51,893 nucleotides of DNA from Steroidobacteraceae bacterium (GTDB taxonomy: Bacteria; Pseudomonadota; Gammaproteobacteria; Steroidobacterales; Steroidobacteraceae), in the NCBI GenBank assembly GCA_019187495.1, contig JABAQN010000063.1:1-51893 (forward strand). Reading direction: 5' to 3'. Positions 8,385 to 16,517 of the stretch are shown here, piece by piece. The notes below the pieces were generated by a model. The model saw nothing but the letters and a program-made list of their open reading frames with translations. It had not been told where the DNA came from and searched no databases. The translations under genes were made by a program, and so were the position numbers. How positions within the stretch are numbered: position 1 is the stretch's first letter; each line of letters begins with the position of its first letter.

Positions 8385-9583
8385 ATGCCACCACGATCGA
8401 TCGTCGCAGGTTCCTCGCCGCCGCGGCTGCCGTGCCGCTCGCGAGTCGCCTCGTGCTGGCGCACGCTGCCGCCGCGCCCGAGGCGCGCTTTGCCTTCATC
8501 CTGCTGCGCGGCGCGCTCGATGGCCTCGCGGCGGTGCCGCCCTGCGGTGATCCGGCGTACGCCGGGTTGCGCCGCGAGATCGCGATCGCGCCGCCAGGCG
8601 CGACCCACGGCGCGTTGCCGCTCGACTCGACCTTTGCCCTGCATCCGGGCCTCATTTTCCTGCAGGAATCCTGGCGGGCGAAAGAACTCGTCGTGGCGCA
8701 CGCCGTTGCCACGCCCTACCGCGAGCGCTCGCATTTCGACGGCCAGGATGTGCTCGAGAATGGCGGCCATCAGCCCCACGCCTTCGCGACCGGCTGGCTG
8801 AACCGCGCGCTCGCGGCGCTGCCCGCGAGCCGCGCCGGCCGCGGTCGTGAGGCGGGCATCGCGCTCGGCCAGAATGTGCCGCTCGCGATGCGCGGTCCGG
8901 CGCCGGTGGCGTCGTGGTCGCCGTCGCGCCTCGCGACCCTCGACGACGACACGCTCGCGCGCATCACCGATCTCTACGCGCGCGACCCGGTGCTTTCCGT
9001 GCGCCTCGCGGATGCGCTCGCGACGGACGACGTCGCACGCAGCGCCGCCATGGAGACAGCGCAGCGCGGCGCGCGCTACGGCGAGGCGCTGCGTGCGGCC
9101 GGTGCCTTCCTCGCGCGCGACGACGGCCCGCAGGTTGCGATGCTCGACACGACCGGCTGGGACACCCACGCCAACGAGGGCGGCGCGCAGGGGCAGCTTG
9201 CCTCACGCCTCGGCGTGCTCGATTCGGGGCTTCGTGAACTGAAGGGTGCGCTCGGCGCGGCATGGTCGCGCACGGTGGTCGTGCTCGCGACGGAATTCGG
9301 GCGCACGGCCGCGGTGAACGGCACGCGCGGCACCGATCACGGCGCGGGCACGGTGGCCTTCGTGGTCGGCGGCGCGGTCCAGGGCGGCAGGGTGCTCGCG
9401 GACTGGCCCGGGCTCGCCGCGCGCGCGCTGCGTGACGGGCGCGACCTCGCGCCGACGCTCGACCTGCGCGCATTGCTGAAGGGCGTGCTGCACGATCACC
9501 TGCAGGTGGCGAGCGCCGCGCTCGATCGCGAAGTCTTTCCGGAGTCGGCGAAGGCGCTGCCGGTACGCGATCTCGTTGGTTGA
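8381..9583 (+). CDS. DUF1501 domain protein with Tat-type signal
   Basis: A 400-aa protein of the DUF1501 family (alkaline-phosphatase-like fold, function unknown). The N-terminus has a twin-arginine motif, DRRRFLA, followed by an Ala-rich hydrophobic stretch, which predicts export in folded form through the Tat system. Typical family blocks are ILLRGALDGL, SHFDGQDVLENG, LDTTGWDTHANEG and VVVLATEFGRTA, then GTDHGAG near the end. It is translationally coupled to the DUF1800 gene through a 4-bp overlap. The last bases overlap an FNR-type site at 9580-9593 that serves the next gene. Confidence 0.88.
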   Translation: MNATTIDRRRFLAAAAAVPLASRLVLAHAAAAPEARFAFILLRGALDGLAAVPPCGDPAYAGLRREIAIAPPGATHGALPLDSTFALHPGLIFLQESWRAKELVVAHAVATPYRERSHFDGQDVLENGGHQPHAFATGWLNRALAALPASRAGRGREAGIALGQNVPLAMRGPAPVASWSPSRLATLDDDTLARITDLYARDPVLSVRLADALATDDVARSAAMETAQRGARYGEALRAAGAFLARDDGPQVAMLDTTGWDTHANEGGAQGQLASRLGVLDSGLRELKGALGAAWSRTVVVLATEFGRTAAVNGTRGTDHGAGTVAFVVGGAVQGGRVLADWPGLAARALRDGRDLAPTLDLRALLKGVLHDHLQVASAALDREVFPESAKALPVRDLVG

Positions 9584-9593
9584 TCCAGGTCAA
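9580..9593 (+). promoter_or_regulatory. FNR/Anr-type box upstream of the 9656 gene
   Basis: The sequence TTGATCCAGGTCAA matches the FNR consensus TTGAT-N4-ATCAA at nine of ten half-site positions. It overlaps the stop codon of the DUF1501 gene. The centre lies about 67 bp upstream of the start inferred from the -10-like TACAAT at 9642-9647. Confidence 0.65.
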
Positions 9594-9641
9594 TCGGCGG
9601 GGATTCCGGGCGCATGACCTGTCGCCGGCGCGCGCACGACG

Positions 9642-9647
9642 TACAAT
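9642..9647 (+). promoter_or_regulatory. -10 element placing the transcript start at the start codon
   Basis: TACAAT lies 8 bp before the ATG at 9656, with no Shine-Dalgarno sequence between. If used, transcription would begin at or next to the start codon, giving a leaderless message. No convincing -35 is seen; the FNR-type box upstream may supply activation. Confidence 0.4.
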
Positions 9648-9655
9648 GCCGCGCA

Positions 9656-10066
9656 ATGGAAATCCGCACGTTCAGCGATCTGCTCGAAGCGGCGCATTCA
9701 CAGCGCGAGCCGCAGCGGCTGCTGCTCGTCTTCGCGGTGGCCGAGTGCCCGCCTGACAGCACCGAGGCCGAGAAGCAGGCGTTCGCCCGTGGCGAAGGAG
9801 GCGCGCTCAATCCCGTCGTGTGCGTCGACAAGCTCCCCTCGGAAATCGCGTCGTTCGAAGCATTGAAGGCGGAATCGCGGAATGCGATCTCGCGCTGGGA
9901 CATCCTGTTCGTCGCCGCGCTCGACGGGCGAGCCGGTGTTGCGCCGAACAGCGACGAAGCGGCGGGCCCGCTGCGCATGATGCTCGAGTCCGTCCGCGTG
10001 GGGCGCATCGCCAACTTCCTCGCGGTCGATCCCGCGGGCGAGCTCGTGCAGCTCGCGCACAGCTGA
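9656..10066 (+). CDS. Conserved small protein of unknown function
   Basis: A 136-aa soluble protein. I recognise the family pattern (EPQRLLLVFA, GEGGALNPVVCVDKLP, DILFVAALDGRAG, IANFLAVDPAGE), which is conserved in beta- and gammaproteobacteria and is often labelled ribonucleotide reductase subunit alpha. That label looks unsupported, because the protein has none of the NrdA or NrdE catalytic motifs and is far too short. No transmembrane segment or signal peptide is seen. The FNR-type box upstream suggests induction when oxygen is low. ATG at 9656 is taken because it starts the recognisable family N-terminus (MEIRTFSDLLEAA). Confidence 0.75.
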   Translation: MEIRTFSDLLEAAHSQREPQRLLLVFAVAECPPDSTEAEKQAFARGEGGALNPVVCVDKLPSEIASFEALKAESRNAISRWDILFVAALDGRAGVAPNSDEAAGPLRMMLESVRVGRIANFLAVDPAGELVQLAHS

Positions 10067-10127
10067 GCCGGCTGCAGCGTGACGGGGATCAGCGTAAGCT
10101 TTTCGATGCCGGAACGGAGGCGACAAA

Positions 10128-10466
10128 TTGACGGTCACGACCTGGTTCCTTGAAGACAAGCCGGGGCGCACGCCGCTCTGGGTGGCGTTCTGGATCTACG
10201 GTGTGCTCGCGAGCCATGTGCTCTTCGGCGCGATCCTGCTGGTGTTCCGTGCCGTCAGCACGCCGGTCATCGCGGTGATCCTGGCAGCATTCGTCGTTTA
10301 CACCGCGTGGATCATGCGGACGGTGTGGTGCAATGCCTTCAACGTGCGCAATGCCATCTACGGCCACATGGCGCGGGCCCTGACCGTGGCCTGGGCGCTC
10401 AACACGGTGTTCGTGTCGCTGTTCCTGTTCCTCGGCCATGTCGGGAAAATCCAGTTGCCGTTCTGA
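10128..10466 (+). CDS. Small integral membrane protein, three predicted helices
   Basis: A 112-aa hydrophobic protein with probable membrane segments at residues about 18-40, 47-66 and 84-106, and a polar loop WCNAFNVRNAIYGHMAR between the last two. I do not recognise the family. The only start that fits is TTG at 10128, with GGAGG 8 bp upstream; the ATG at 10106 is in another frame. It ends 2 bp before the TDT-type transporter gene, so the two are almost certainly co-translated, and it may be an accessory subunit or a partner of that transporter. Confidence 0.7.
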   Translation: MTVTTWFLEDKPGRTPLWVAFWIYGVLASHVLFGAILLVFRAVSTPVIAVILAAFVVYTAWIMRTVWCNAFNVRNAIYGHMARALTVAWALNTVFVSLFLFLGHVGKIQLPF

Positions 10467-10468
10467 TC

Positions 10469-11500
10469 ATGCAACGCCTCCGCGCGGCAGTGGCCGGCCT
10501 GTCTCCGGCCTACTTCAGCATGGTCATGGCGACCGGCATCGTGTCGATCTCGGCGCACATGCTCGGTTTCGAACAGCTTGCGCGCACGTTGTTCTGGCTC
10601 AACTGCGCGTTCTATGCGGGCCTCTCCGTGCTCTATCTGCTGCGCATGACCTGGTACCCGCGGGCTTTCTTCGGCGATCTCGTCGATCACTTGCGCGGGC
10701 CGGGCTATTTCACCGTGATCGCGGCGTCGGGCGTGTTCGGCAGCCAGATCCTGCGGTTGTACGACAACATCGATGGCGCATTCGCGTTCTGGCTCGTCGC
10801 GGTCGTGCTGTGGCCGGCGATCACCTACGCGATCTTCACCGTGTTCACGGTCAAGGAGTCGAAGCCGCCGCTCGATCGCGGCATCAACGGCGGCTGGTTG
10901 CTCGCCGTGGTCGCGACGCAGGCGATCGCGGTGCTGTCGGCGCTGCTTGCCGCGAGGATCGGCCAGCCGTACCGGCTGGAGCTCAATTTCTTCGCGCTGT
11001 CGATGTGGCTGTGGGGCGGCATGCTCTACATCTGGATGATGTCGCTGATCTTCTACCGCTACACGTTCTTTCCGTTCCAGCCGGGCGATCTCGCGCCACC
11101 GTACTGGATCAACATGGGCGCCATGGCGATTTCGACGCTCGCGGGATCGATGCTGATCATCAACGCGCCGGATGCCCCGTTCCTGCAGTCGTTGCGGCCG
11201 TTCATCAAGGGCTTCACGGTGTTCTACTGGGCGACGGGCACCTGGTGGATACCGATGCTGCTGCTGCTCGGCGTGTGGCGCTACATCTACAAGCACTTCC
11301 CGTTCGCCTACGACCCGCTTTACTGGGGCGCCGTGTTCCCGCTCGGCATGTATGCCGCGAGCACGCACGAGCTGATCGCGGCGCTCGATATCGACTTCCT
11401 CGCGGTGGTGCCGCAGGCCGCGTTCGCGGTCGCAATCGCCGCGTGGCTCACGACTTTCGTTGGCTGGCTGCGCGCTGTTCTGCGGCCCGTGCCGCCGTGA
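10469..11500 (+). CDS. TDT/TehA family transporter (C4-dicarboxylate or anion channel type)
   Basis: A 343-aa polytopic membrane protein with about ten hydrophobic segments. The N-terminal block SPAYFSMVMATGIVSI and the later TGTWWIPMLLLLGVWR are typical of the tellurite-resistance/dicarboxylate transporter (TDT, SLAC1-like) family, which moves anions such as malate, nitrate or sulfite. The ATG at 10469 follows the preceding gene by 2 bp. The 3' end overlaps the 3' end of the convergent narK1 gene by 53 bp. Substrate cannot be told from sequence; the position beside the nar operon makes an anion linked to nitrate respiration worth considering. Confidence 0.85.
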   Translation: MQRLRAAVAGLSPAYFSMVMATGIVSISAHMLGFEQLARTLFWLNCAFYAGLSVLYLLRMTWYPRAFFGDLVDHLRGPGYFTVIAASGVFGSQILRLYDNIDGAFAFWLVAVVLWPAITYAIFTVFTVKESKPPLDRGINGGWLLAVVATQAIAVLSALLAARIGQPYRLELNFFALSMWLWGGMLYIWMMSLIFYRYTFFPFQPGDLAPPYWINMGAMAISTLAGSMLIINAPDAPFLQSLRPFIKGFTVFYWATGTWWIPMLLLLGVWRYIYKHFPFAYDPLYWGAVFPLGMYAASTHELIAALDIDFLAVVPQAAFAVAIAAWLTTFVGWLRAVLRPVPP

Positions 11501-12788
11501 TCTCCGGCAGGTCGTGCTCGGCGCCGAGCTTCGGGAACCGTGCGAGGTCCATGCGCCGGATCGCGAAATGCATCCACGCGAGCGCGGTCGCGACCAGCAC
11601 GAAGAGCAGCATGAAGCAGCTCGACCAGATGTTCGTGTAGTCGCTGAGCGCGCCGAACGCGATCGGCAGCACGAAGCCGCCGAGCCCGCCGATCATGCCG
11701 ACGACACCGCCGACCGAGCCGACGTGTTGCGGGTAATAGACCGGGATGTGCTTGTACACCGCGGCCTTGCCGAGCGACATGAAGAACCCGAGCACGAACA
11801 CGAGCACGGTGAAGGGCACGAGGCCGATCGCGAGGCTCAGGCGGATATCGCCGTCGATGCCCTTCACGATGTACTGCGTGTCGGGGTAGGAAAGCACGAA
11901 GGTGCAAAGGGCCGACACGCCGAAAGTCCAGTACATCACGGCGCGCGCCCCGATCCGGTCCGACAGCTGTCCGCCGACGATGCGAAAGACGCTCGCGGGG
12001 ATCGAATAGCAGGCGGCGATCAGGCCGGCGGTCCTGACGTCGAGGCCATAGGCGCCGATCAGATAGCGCGGCAGCCACAGCGCGAGTGCGACGAAGCCGC
12101 CGAAGACGAAGAAGTAGTACAGCGAAAAGCGCCACACCTGCAGGTTCGCGAGCGGTTCGACCTGCTTGCGAAACGGCATCGGCTTCACGCCCGCTGCGCG
12201 CCGTGCCGCGAGCTTCGGGTCGTCGGCGGCCAGCAGCCAGTAGGCGATGCCCGTCACCGCGAGCGCGACTGCCCAGACCTTGGCAACCATCTGCCAGCCC
12301 GCCGCGACCATCACCAGCGGCGCGAGCAGCTTGGTCACGGCCGAACCCACGTTGCCCGCACCGAAAACTCCAAGGGCCGTACCCTGCTTTTCGGGCGGGA
12401 ACCACTGCGACACATAGGTGACGCCTACCGAGAACGAGCCACCCGCGATGCCGACGAAAAGGGCGGCGAGCAGGAAGCCGGGATAGGTGGTTGCCCAGGT
12501 GAGCATCCAGGTGGCCGCCGCGGCAACCAGCATCACGAGCGCCAGCACGAGGCGGCCGCCGAACTGGTCCGCCCAGATACCGAGGAACATGCGAATCAGG
12601 GATCCGCTCAGGATCGGCATCGCGATCAGCAGGCCGAACTGCGTGCCGGAGAGGCCGAGCGTCTTCTGGATCGAGATGCCGATGATCGAGAAGATCGTCC
12701 AGACCGCGAAGCACACCGTGAATGCGAACGTGCTGAGCCACATCGCACGGTTCGCCTGGCCGCTCGAAATCACCGCGGTGTCGTTCAA
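11448..12788 (-). CDS. narK: NarK1-type nitrate transporter (MFS)
   Basis: A 446-aa major facilitator with 12 hydrophobic segments and the nitrate-porter signatures GIAGGSFSVGVTYVSQWFPPEKQGTALG (residues about 115-142) and GMIGGLGGFVLP. Its sequence type matches NarK1, a proposed nitrate/H+ symporter, rather than the E. coli NarK type encoded at the other end of the operon. The start is a TTG at 12788 overlapping the ppiC stop (TTGA); the next in-frame ATG is 15 codons in, at the edge of the first membrane helix. It is the last gene of the nar operon. Having both NarK types provides initial nitrate import and later nitrate/nitrite exchange. Confidence 0.92.
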   Translation of the reverse strand: MNDTAVISSGQANRAMWLSTFAFTVCFAVWTIFSIIGISIQKTLGLSGTQFGLLIAMPILSGSLIRMFLGIWADQFGGRLVLALVMLVAAAATWMLTWATTYPGFLLAALFVGIAGGSFSVGVTYVSQWFPPEKQGTALGVFGAGNVGSAVTKLLAPLVMVAAGWQMVAKVWAVALAVTGIAYWLLAADDPKLAARRAAGVKPMPFRKQVEPLANLQVWRFSLYYFFVFGGFVALALWLPRYLIGAYGLDVRTAGLIAACYSIPASVFRIVGGQLSDRIGARAVMYWTFGVSALCTFVLSYPDTQYIVKGIDGDIRLSLAIGLVPFTVLVFVLGFFMSLGKAAVYKHIPVYYPQHVGSVGGVVGMIGGLGGFVLPIAFGALSDYTNIWSSCFMLLFVLVATALAWMHFAIRRMDLARFPKLGAEHDLPEITAARAAEQRAASQRKS

Positions 12789-13645
12789 GCGGCGGGCCCC
12801 GCCTCAGTCGCCTGTGCCTCGATTTCCGCGAGGCCCCGGACACCGTGCCGATCCTGCAGCTGCAGCAGCCAGAGCTGCAACTCGCGCTGGCGAACCTGCA
12901 GCTCGAGGTAATCGGCGATGCGGGCGCGCACGTCGTCGAACGACAGCGCGACGCCGGGCGCGAGTTCCTCCACGCGCACCACGTGATACCCCCAGCGCGA
13001 CTCGATCGGAAATGGTGCGAGTCCGGGTGGCAGGCGAAAAAGCTGCCGGTCGAACTCGGGCGTCGTCTGCCCGCGTTGCAGCCAGCCGAGATCGCCGGCG
13101 TCGCTCTTCGACGGGCAATCCGACCGTCGCATCGCCAGATCCGCGAACAGCACGGGATTCGCCGTGAGTTCCCCGATCAGGGATTCGGCCTCGCTGCGTG
13201 CCCGCAGCCGTCCGTGGACATCATCGGCAGCGGCAGCGAGCAGGATGTGCCGCGCGCGCAGCCGGTCGGGAGAACGGAAGCGCTCCGGGTTCTGCTCGTA
13301 GTAGCGCCTGCAGTCGTTCTCGGTCGGCGCACGATCCGCGAGTTCCCGCTCGATCAGCAGGCGAATGCCGGCTTCCTCGTCCGCCTCCTGGCCCTGCGGA
13401 GTGACTTGCGCATCGAGGCCGAGCCGTTCGACTTCGCGCCGCAGCAGTTCACGGACCACCAGTGCACGCGCGGCCGCGGCGCGCGACTCCGCGGGGCGCG
13501 GGGCGCGGTGATGCTGCATCTCGCGCGCGATCGCGGCTTCGTCGATCGGCGTGTCGCCGACGAAGAGCACGCACGGCGCCGCTTGCCCGAGCGTGCGGGG
13601 CCCGTCGTCCACGTCGTGCACATGGCGATGCGCGGCAGCGCTCAT
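12785..13645 (-). CDS. PpiC-type peptidyl-prolyl isomerase of the nar operon
   Basis: A 286-aa protein with a parvulin domain at about residues 128-235 (LRARHILLAA, DLAMRRSDCPSKSDAGDLGW, PIESRWGYHVVRVEE). The N-terminal helical region resembles NifM/SurA-type chaperones. There is no signal peptide, so it should act in the cytoplasm, probably during folding of the nitrate reductase subunits. An equivalent ppiC-like gene follows narI in Pseudomonas. It is 3 bp from narI and overlaps narK1. Confidence 0.9.
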   Translation of the reverse strand: MSAAAHRHVHDVDDGPRTLGQAAPCVLFVGDTPIDEAAIAREMQHHRAPRPAESRAAAARALVVRELLRREVERLGLDAQVTPQGQEADEEAGIRLLIERELADRAPTENDCRRYYEQNPERFRSPDRLRARHILLAAAADDVHGRLRARSEAESLIGELTANPVLFADLAMRRSDCPSKSDAGDLGWLQRGQTTPEFDRQLFRLPPGLAPFPIESRWGYHVVRVEELAPGVALSFDDVRARIADYLELQVRQRELQLWLLQLQDRHGVRGLAEIEAQATEAGPAA

Positions 13646-13648
13646 CGG

Positions 13649-14353
13649 TCAGGCCCGGCGCCCGTAGTCGAGCGTGGCGGGCCGCTTGCGCACGATCTGG
13701 TACGGCCGCCAGATGTAGCTGAGCGGCAGGCTCCAGATGTGCACGAGTCGCGTGAATGGCGTGATCAGGAACAGGGTCAGGCCGAGCAGGATGTGCGCCT
13801 TGAATACCCAGTGGACGCCCAGGATGTAGTCGGCCGCGCCGGCCCGGAAGGTCGCGATGTGCTGCGCCCACTCGCCGAGCAGGATCATCACGCCGCCGTC
13901 GAGGTGCTGCATCGAACGCGGGATGCTGATCAGCCCCAGGGAGAGTTGCGCCAGCAGCAGCACGAGCACCAGCACGTCGCCGAACGACCCGGTGGCGCGC
14001 ACGCGCGGATTGAAGAGGCGCCGCACGAGCAGGATCACGAGGCCGGCGAAGCACAGGAGCCCGGCGATGCCGCCGACCACGATCGCGAGGATCTGCTTCT
14101 GCTCGGCCGTGATGAAGAGCGCATAGACCGAGTGCGGCGTCAGCAGGCCGAGCAGGTGGCCGCCGAAAATCGCGAGGATGCCGATGTGGAAGAGGTTGCT
14201 GCCGAGGCGCATGCCACGGGTCGACAGCAGCTGGCTCGAGCCGGTTCGCCAGGTGTACATGGCGTAATCGAAGCGCGCCCAGCTGCCGATGAAGAACACG
14301 GCGAGCGCGATGTACGGGTAGATCTGGAAGGCAAACTGGTGAAAGTAGTTCAT
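13649..14353 (-). CDS. narI: Respiratory nitrate reductase gamma subunit
   Basis: A 234-aa dihaem cytochrome b in the inner membrane that takes electrons from quinol and passes them to NarH. Five transmembrane segments are visible. Haem-ligand histidines are present in LFHIGILAIFGGHLLG (about residues 55 and 64) and in WAQHIATF plus FKAHILLG further on, matching the known His pairs. ATG at 14353 is chosen because the conserved N-terminus (MNYFHQFAFQIYPYI) begins there and overlaps the narJ stop (ATGA). Confidence 0.97.
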   Translation of the reverse strand: MNYFHQFAFQIYPYIALAVFFIGSWARFDYAMYTWRTGSSQLLSTRGMRLGSNLFHIGILAIFGGHLLGLLTPHSVYALFITAEQKQILAIVVGGIAGLLCFAGLVILLVRRLFNPRVRATGSFGDVLVLVLLLAQLSLGLISIPRSMQHLDGGVMILLGEWAQHIATFRAGAADYILGVHWVFKAHILLGLTLFLITPFTRLVHIWSLPLSYIWRPYQIVRKRPATLDYGRRA

Positions 14354-15006
14354 CGCGGCACCTGTCGTGTGGTCGGCGCACAGTCCCTGGCGGGCACTTC
14401 GACGCCGAAGCGCACCGCCTCCTCCTCCCACAGGCGATCCATCGCCTCGGGGGTATCGTCACGCGGCTCTTCGCTCGCCCTCGCGCGCAGCGCACGCACG
14501 TCCATGCCGCCTGCGCCCATGTCGACCAGGATGTCGAACAGCACGGCGTACGGGCTGCCACGCTCGGCAGCGCGCGCACCGAGCAGGGCGACGATATGGC
14601 TCACGTGCTGCAGCCAGTCGGCGCCTTCCGCCGCCGGCCGCTGCGCGAGGTACTCGAGCACGAGCGGCAGGTAGTCGGGCAGCTCCTTCGCGGCGAGCTC
14701 GAATCCGTTCCTGCGATAGGCGGCGATCAGGTCGACCATCGCCTGGCCGCGATCGCGCGACTCGCCGTGGATGTGCTCGAACAGCAGCAGGCTCATCGAG
14801 CGACCGCGATCGAACAGGCTGAGCCAGGCGTCCTGCGCATCGAGCGGGTCGGCGTCGAGGATGCCGTGCGTCAGCGCGACGAGGCGCTTGCGATGGTCGC
14901 GCGACAGCGGAGCGCCTTCCGCGGCGGCGAGCAGCTCCTCGCGGTGCTGCCAGAGCTCGTCGCCCGGGTAGTCGAGCAGCACGCTGAGGAGCTTGAGGAC
15001 GCTCAT
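14350..15006 (-). CDS. narJ: Nitrate reductase molybdenum cofactor assembly chaperone
   Basis: A 218-aa cytoplasmic TorD/NarJ-family chaperone that holds apo-NarGH until the molybdenum cofactor and FS0 cluster are inserted. Recognisable are LSVLLDYPGDELW at the start, LSLFDRGRSMSLLLFEHIHGESRDRGQAM (residues about 61-89) and ELPDYLPLVLEYLA. Start and stop overlap narH and narI by 4 bp each, indicating translational coupling. Confidence 0.96.
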   Translation of the reverse strand: MSVLKLLSVLLDYPGDELWQHREELLAAAEGAPLSRDHRKRLVALTHGILDADPLDAQDAWLSLFDRGRSMSLLLFEHIHGESRDRGQAMVDLIAAYRRNGFELAAKELPDYLPLVLEYLAQRPAAEGADWLQHVSHIVALLGARAAERGSPYAVLFDILVDMGAGGMDVRALRARASEEPRDDTPEAMDRLWEEEAVRFGVEVPARDCAPTTRQVPR

Positions 15007-16517
15007 CGCCCCACCACGTAACCGGTGGTCTTGCGTGTCGAGAAGAGGTCGGCCGTACTGTCGCCGCTGCAGCCGTTGCCGAACGTGAAGCCGCAGCCGC
15101 CGCGCTCGCCGTAGGCGTCGTTCGCGTACTCGCGATGCGCGGTCGGAATCACGAAGCGGTCCTCGTAGTTCGCGATCGCGAGATAGCGGTACATGTCTTC
15201 GGCCTGCGCAACGGTGAGTCCCGCCTGCTCGAGCACCGCCCGGTCCTCGACGCCGTCGACGTTGCGCGCGCGGCGCCAGGCGCGCATCGCCATCATCCGC
15301 TCGAGGGCACGCACCACCGGGGCCTCGTCGCCCGCGGTCAGCATGTTGGCGAGATAGCGCACCGGAATGCGCAGCGAGGCGACATCGGGCAGCTGGCCGT
15401 TCATGCCGACGCGCCCACGCTCGGCCGCCGACTGGATCGGCGACAGCGGTGGCACGTACCAGACCATCGGCAGCGTGCGATATTCCGGGTGCAGCGGCAA
15501 TGCCAGCCGCCAGTCGATCGCGAGTTTGTAGACGGGAGAGGCCTTCGCGGCATCGAGCCAGCTGTCCGGAATGCCCTCCTTGCGCGCGGCCTCGATCACG
15601 CCGGCGTCGAACGGATCGAGGAAGATATCGAGGTGCGCCTCGTAGAGATCCTTCTCGGCCGGCACGGACGCCGCTTCCTCGATGCGGTCGGCGTCATAGA
15701 GCATCACGCCGAGGTAGCGGATCCGGCCGACGCAGGTCTCGGAACAGACGGTCGGCTCGCCCATTTCGATGCGCGGATAGCAGAAGATGCACTTCTCCGA
15801 CTTGCCGCTCTTCCAGTTGTAATAGATCTTCTTGTACGGGCACGCGGACACGCACATGCGCCAGCCGCGGCACTTGTCCTGGTCGATCAGGACGATGCCA
15901 TCTTCTTCACGCTTGTAGATCGCGCCCGAAGGGCAGGCCGAGACGCACGCCGGATTCAGGCAGTGCTCGCACAGGCGCGGCAGGTACATCATGAATGTCT
16001 TTTCGAACGCGCCGTAGATTTCCTTCTGGATCGCGTCGAAATTGCGGTCCTTCGAGCGCTTCGCGAACTCGGTGCCGAGGATTTCCTCCCAGTTCGGCCC
16101 CCATTCGATCTTCTGCATGCGCTCGCCGCTCACCAGCGAGCGCGGCCGCGCGGTTGGCTGGTGCGCGACATCCGGTGCCGTGTGCAGGTGCTGGTAGTCG
16201 AAGGTGAACGGCTCGTAGTAATCGTCGATCTGCGGCAGGTCCGGATTCGCGAAGATCTTCGACAGCATCCGCCAGCGCCCGCCGGCGCGCGGCACGAGCT
16301 TGCCGGCGCCCGTGCGCACCCAGCCGCCGTTCCACTTGTCCTGGTTCTCCCATTCCTTCGGGTAGCCGATCCCGGGCTTGGTCTCGACGTTGTTGAACCA
16401 TGCGTACTCGACGCCCTCGCGCGATGTCCAGACGTTCTTGCAGGTGATCGAGCAGGTGTGGCAGCCGATGCACTTGTCGAGGTTCAGCACCATCGCGATC
16501 TGTGCGCGCACTTTCAT
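15003..16517 (-). CDS. narH: Respiratory nitrate reductase beta subunit
   Basis: A 504-aa iron-sulfur protein that wires NarI haems to NarG. Cysteine clusters are CIGCHTCSITC (residues 16-26), CEHCLNPACVSAC, CRGWRMCVSAC (the Trp-containing motif that binds a [3Fe-4S] cluster) and the CIFCYPR block. ATG at 16517 gives the standard N-terminus MKVRAQIAMVLNLDKC; the reading frame remains open upstream, but inside narG. Coupled to narG and narJ by 4-bp overlaps. Confidence 0.98.
   Translation of the reverse strand: MKVRAQIAMVLNLDKCIGCHTCSITCKNVWTSREGVEYAWFNNVETKPGIGYPKEWENQDKWNGGWVRTGAGKLVPRAGGRWRMLSKIFANPDLPQIDDYYEPFTFDYQHLHTAPDVAHQPTARPRSLVSGERMQKIEWGPNWEEILGTEFAKRSKDRNFDAIQKEIYGAFEKTFMMYLPRLCEHCLNPACVSACPSGAIYKREEDGIVLIDQDKCRGWRMCVSACPYKKIYYNWKSGKSEKCIFCYPRIEMGEPTVCSETCVGRIRYLGVMLYDADRIEEAASVPAEKDLYEAHLDIFLDPFDAGVIEAARKEGIPDSWLDAAKASPVYKLAIDWRLALPLHPEYRTLPMVWYVPPLSPIQSAAERGRVGMNGQLPDVASLRIPVRYLANMLTAGDEAPVVRALERMMAMRAWRRARNVDGVEDRAVLEQAGLTVAQAEDMYRYLAIANYEDRFVIPTAHREYANDAYGERGGCGFTFGNGCSGDSTADLFSTRKTTGYVVGR

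Noticed and set aside
9656..10066. Ribonucleotide reductase alpha subunit, as similar proteins are often labelled
   Set aside because: Only 136 aa, with no catalytic cysteines in the NrdA/NrdE context and no loop motifs; the label appears to be propagated without evidence.
10079..10092. A degenerate FNR-like site (GTGACGGGGATCAG) before the 112-aa membrane protein gene
   Set aside because: Both outer bases of the half-sites are lost and no -10 lies at the matching distance. With GGAGG and an ordinary leader present, it looks like chance.
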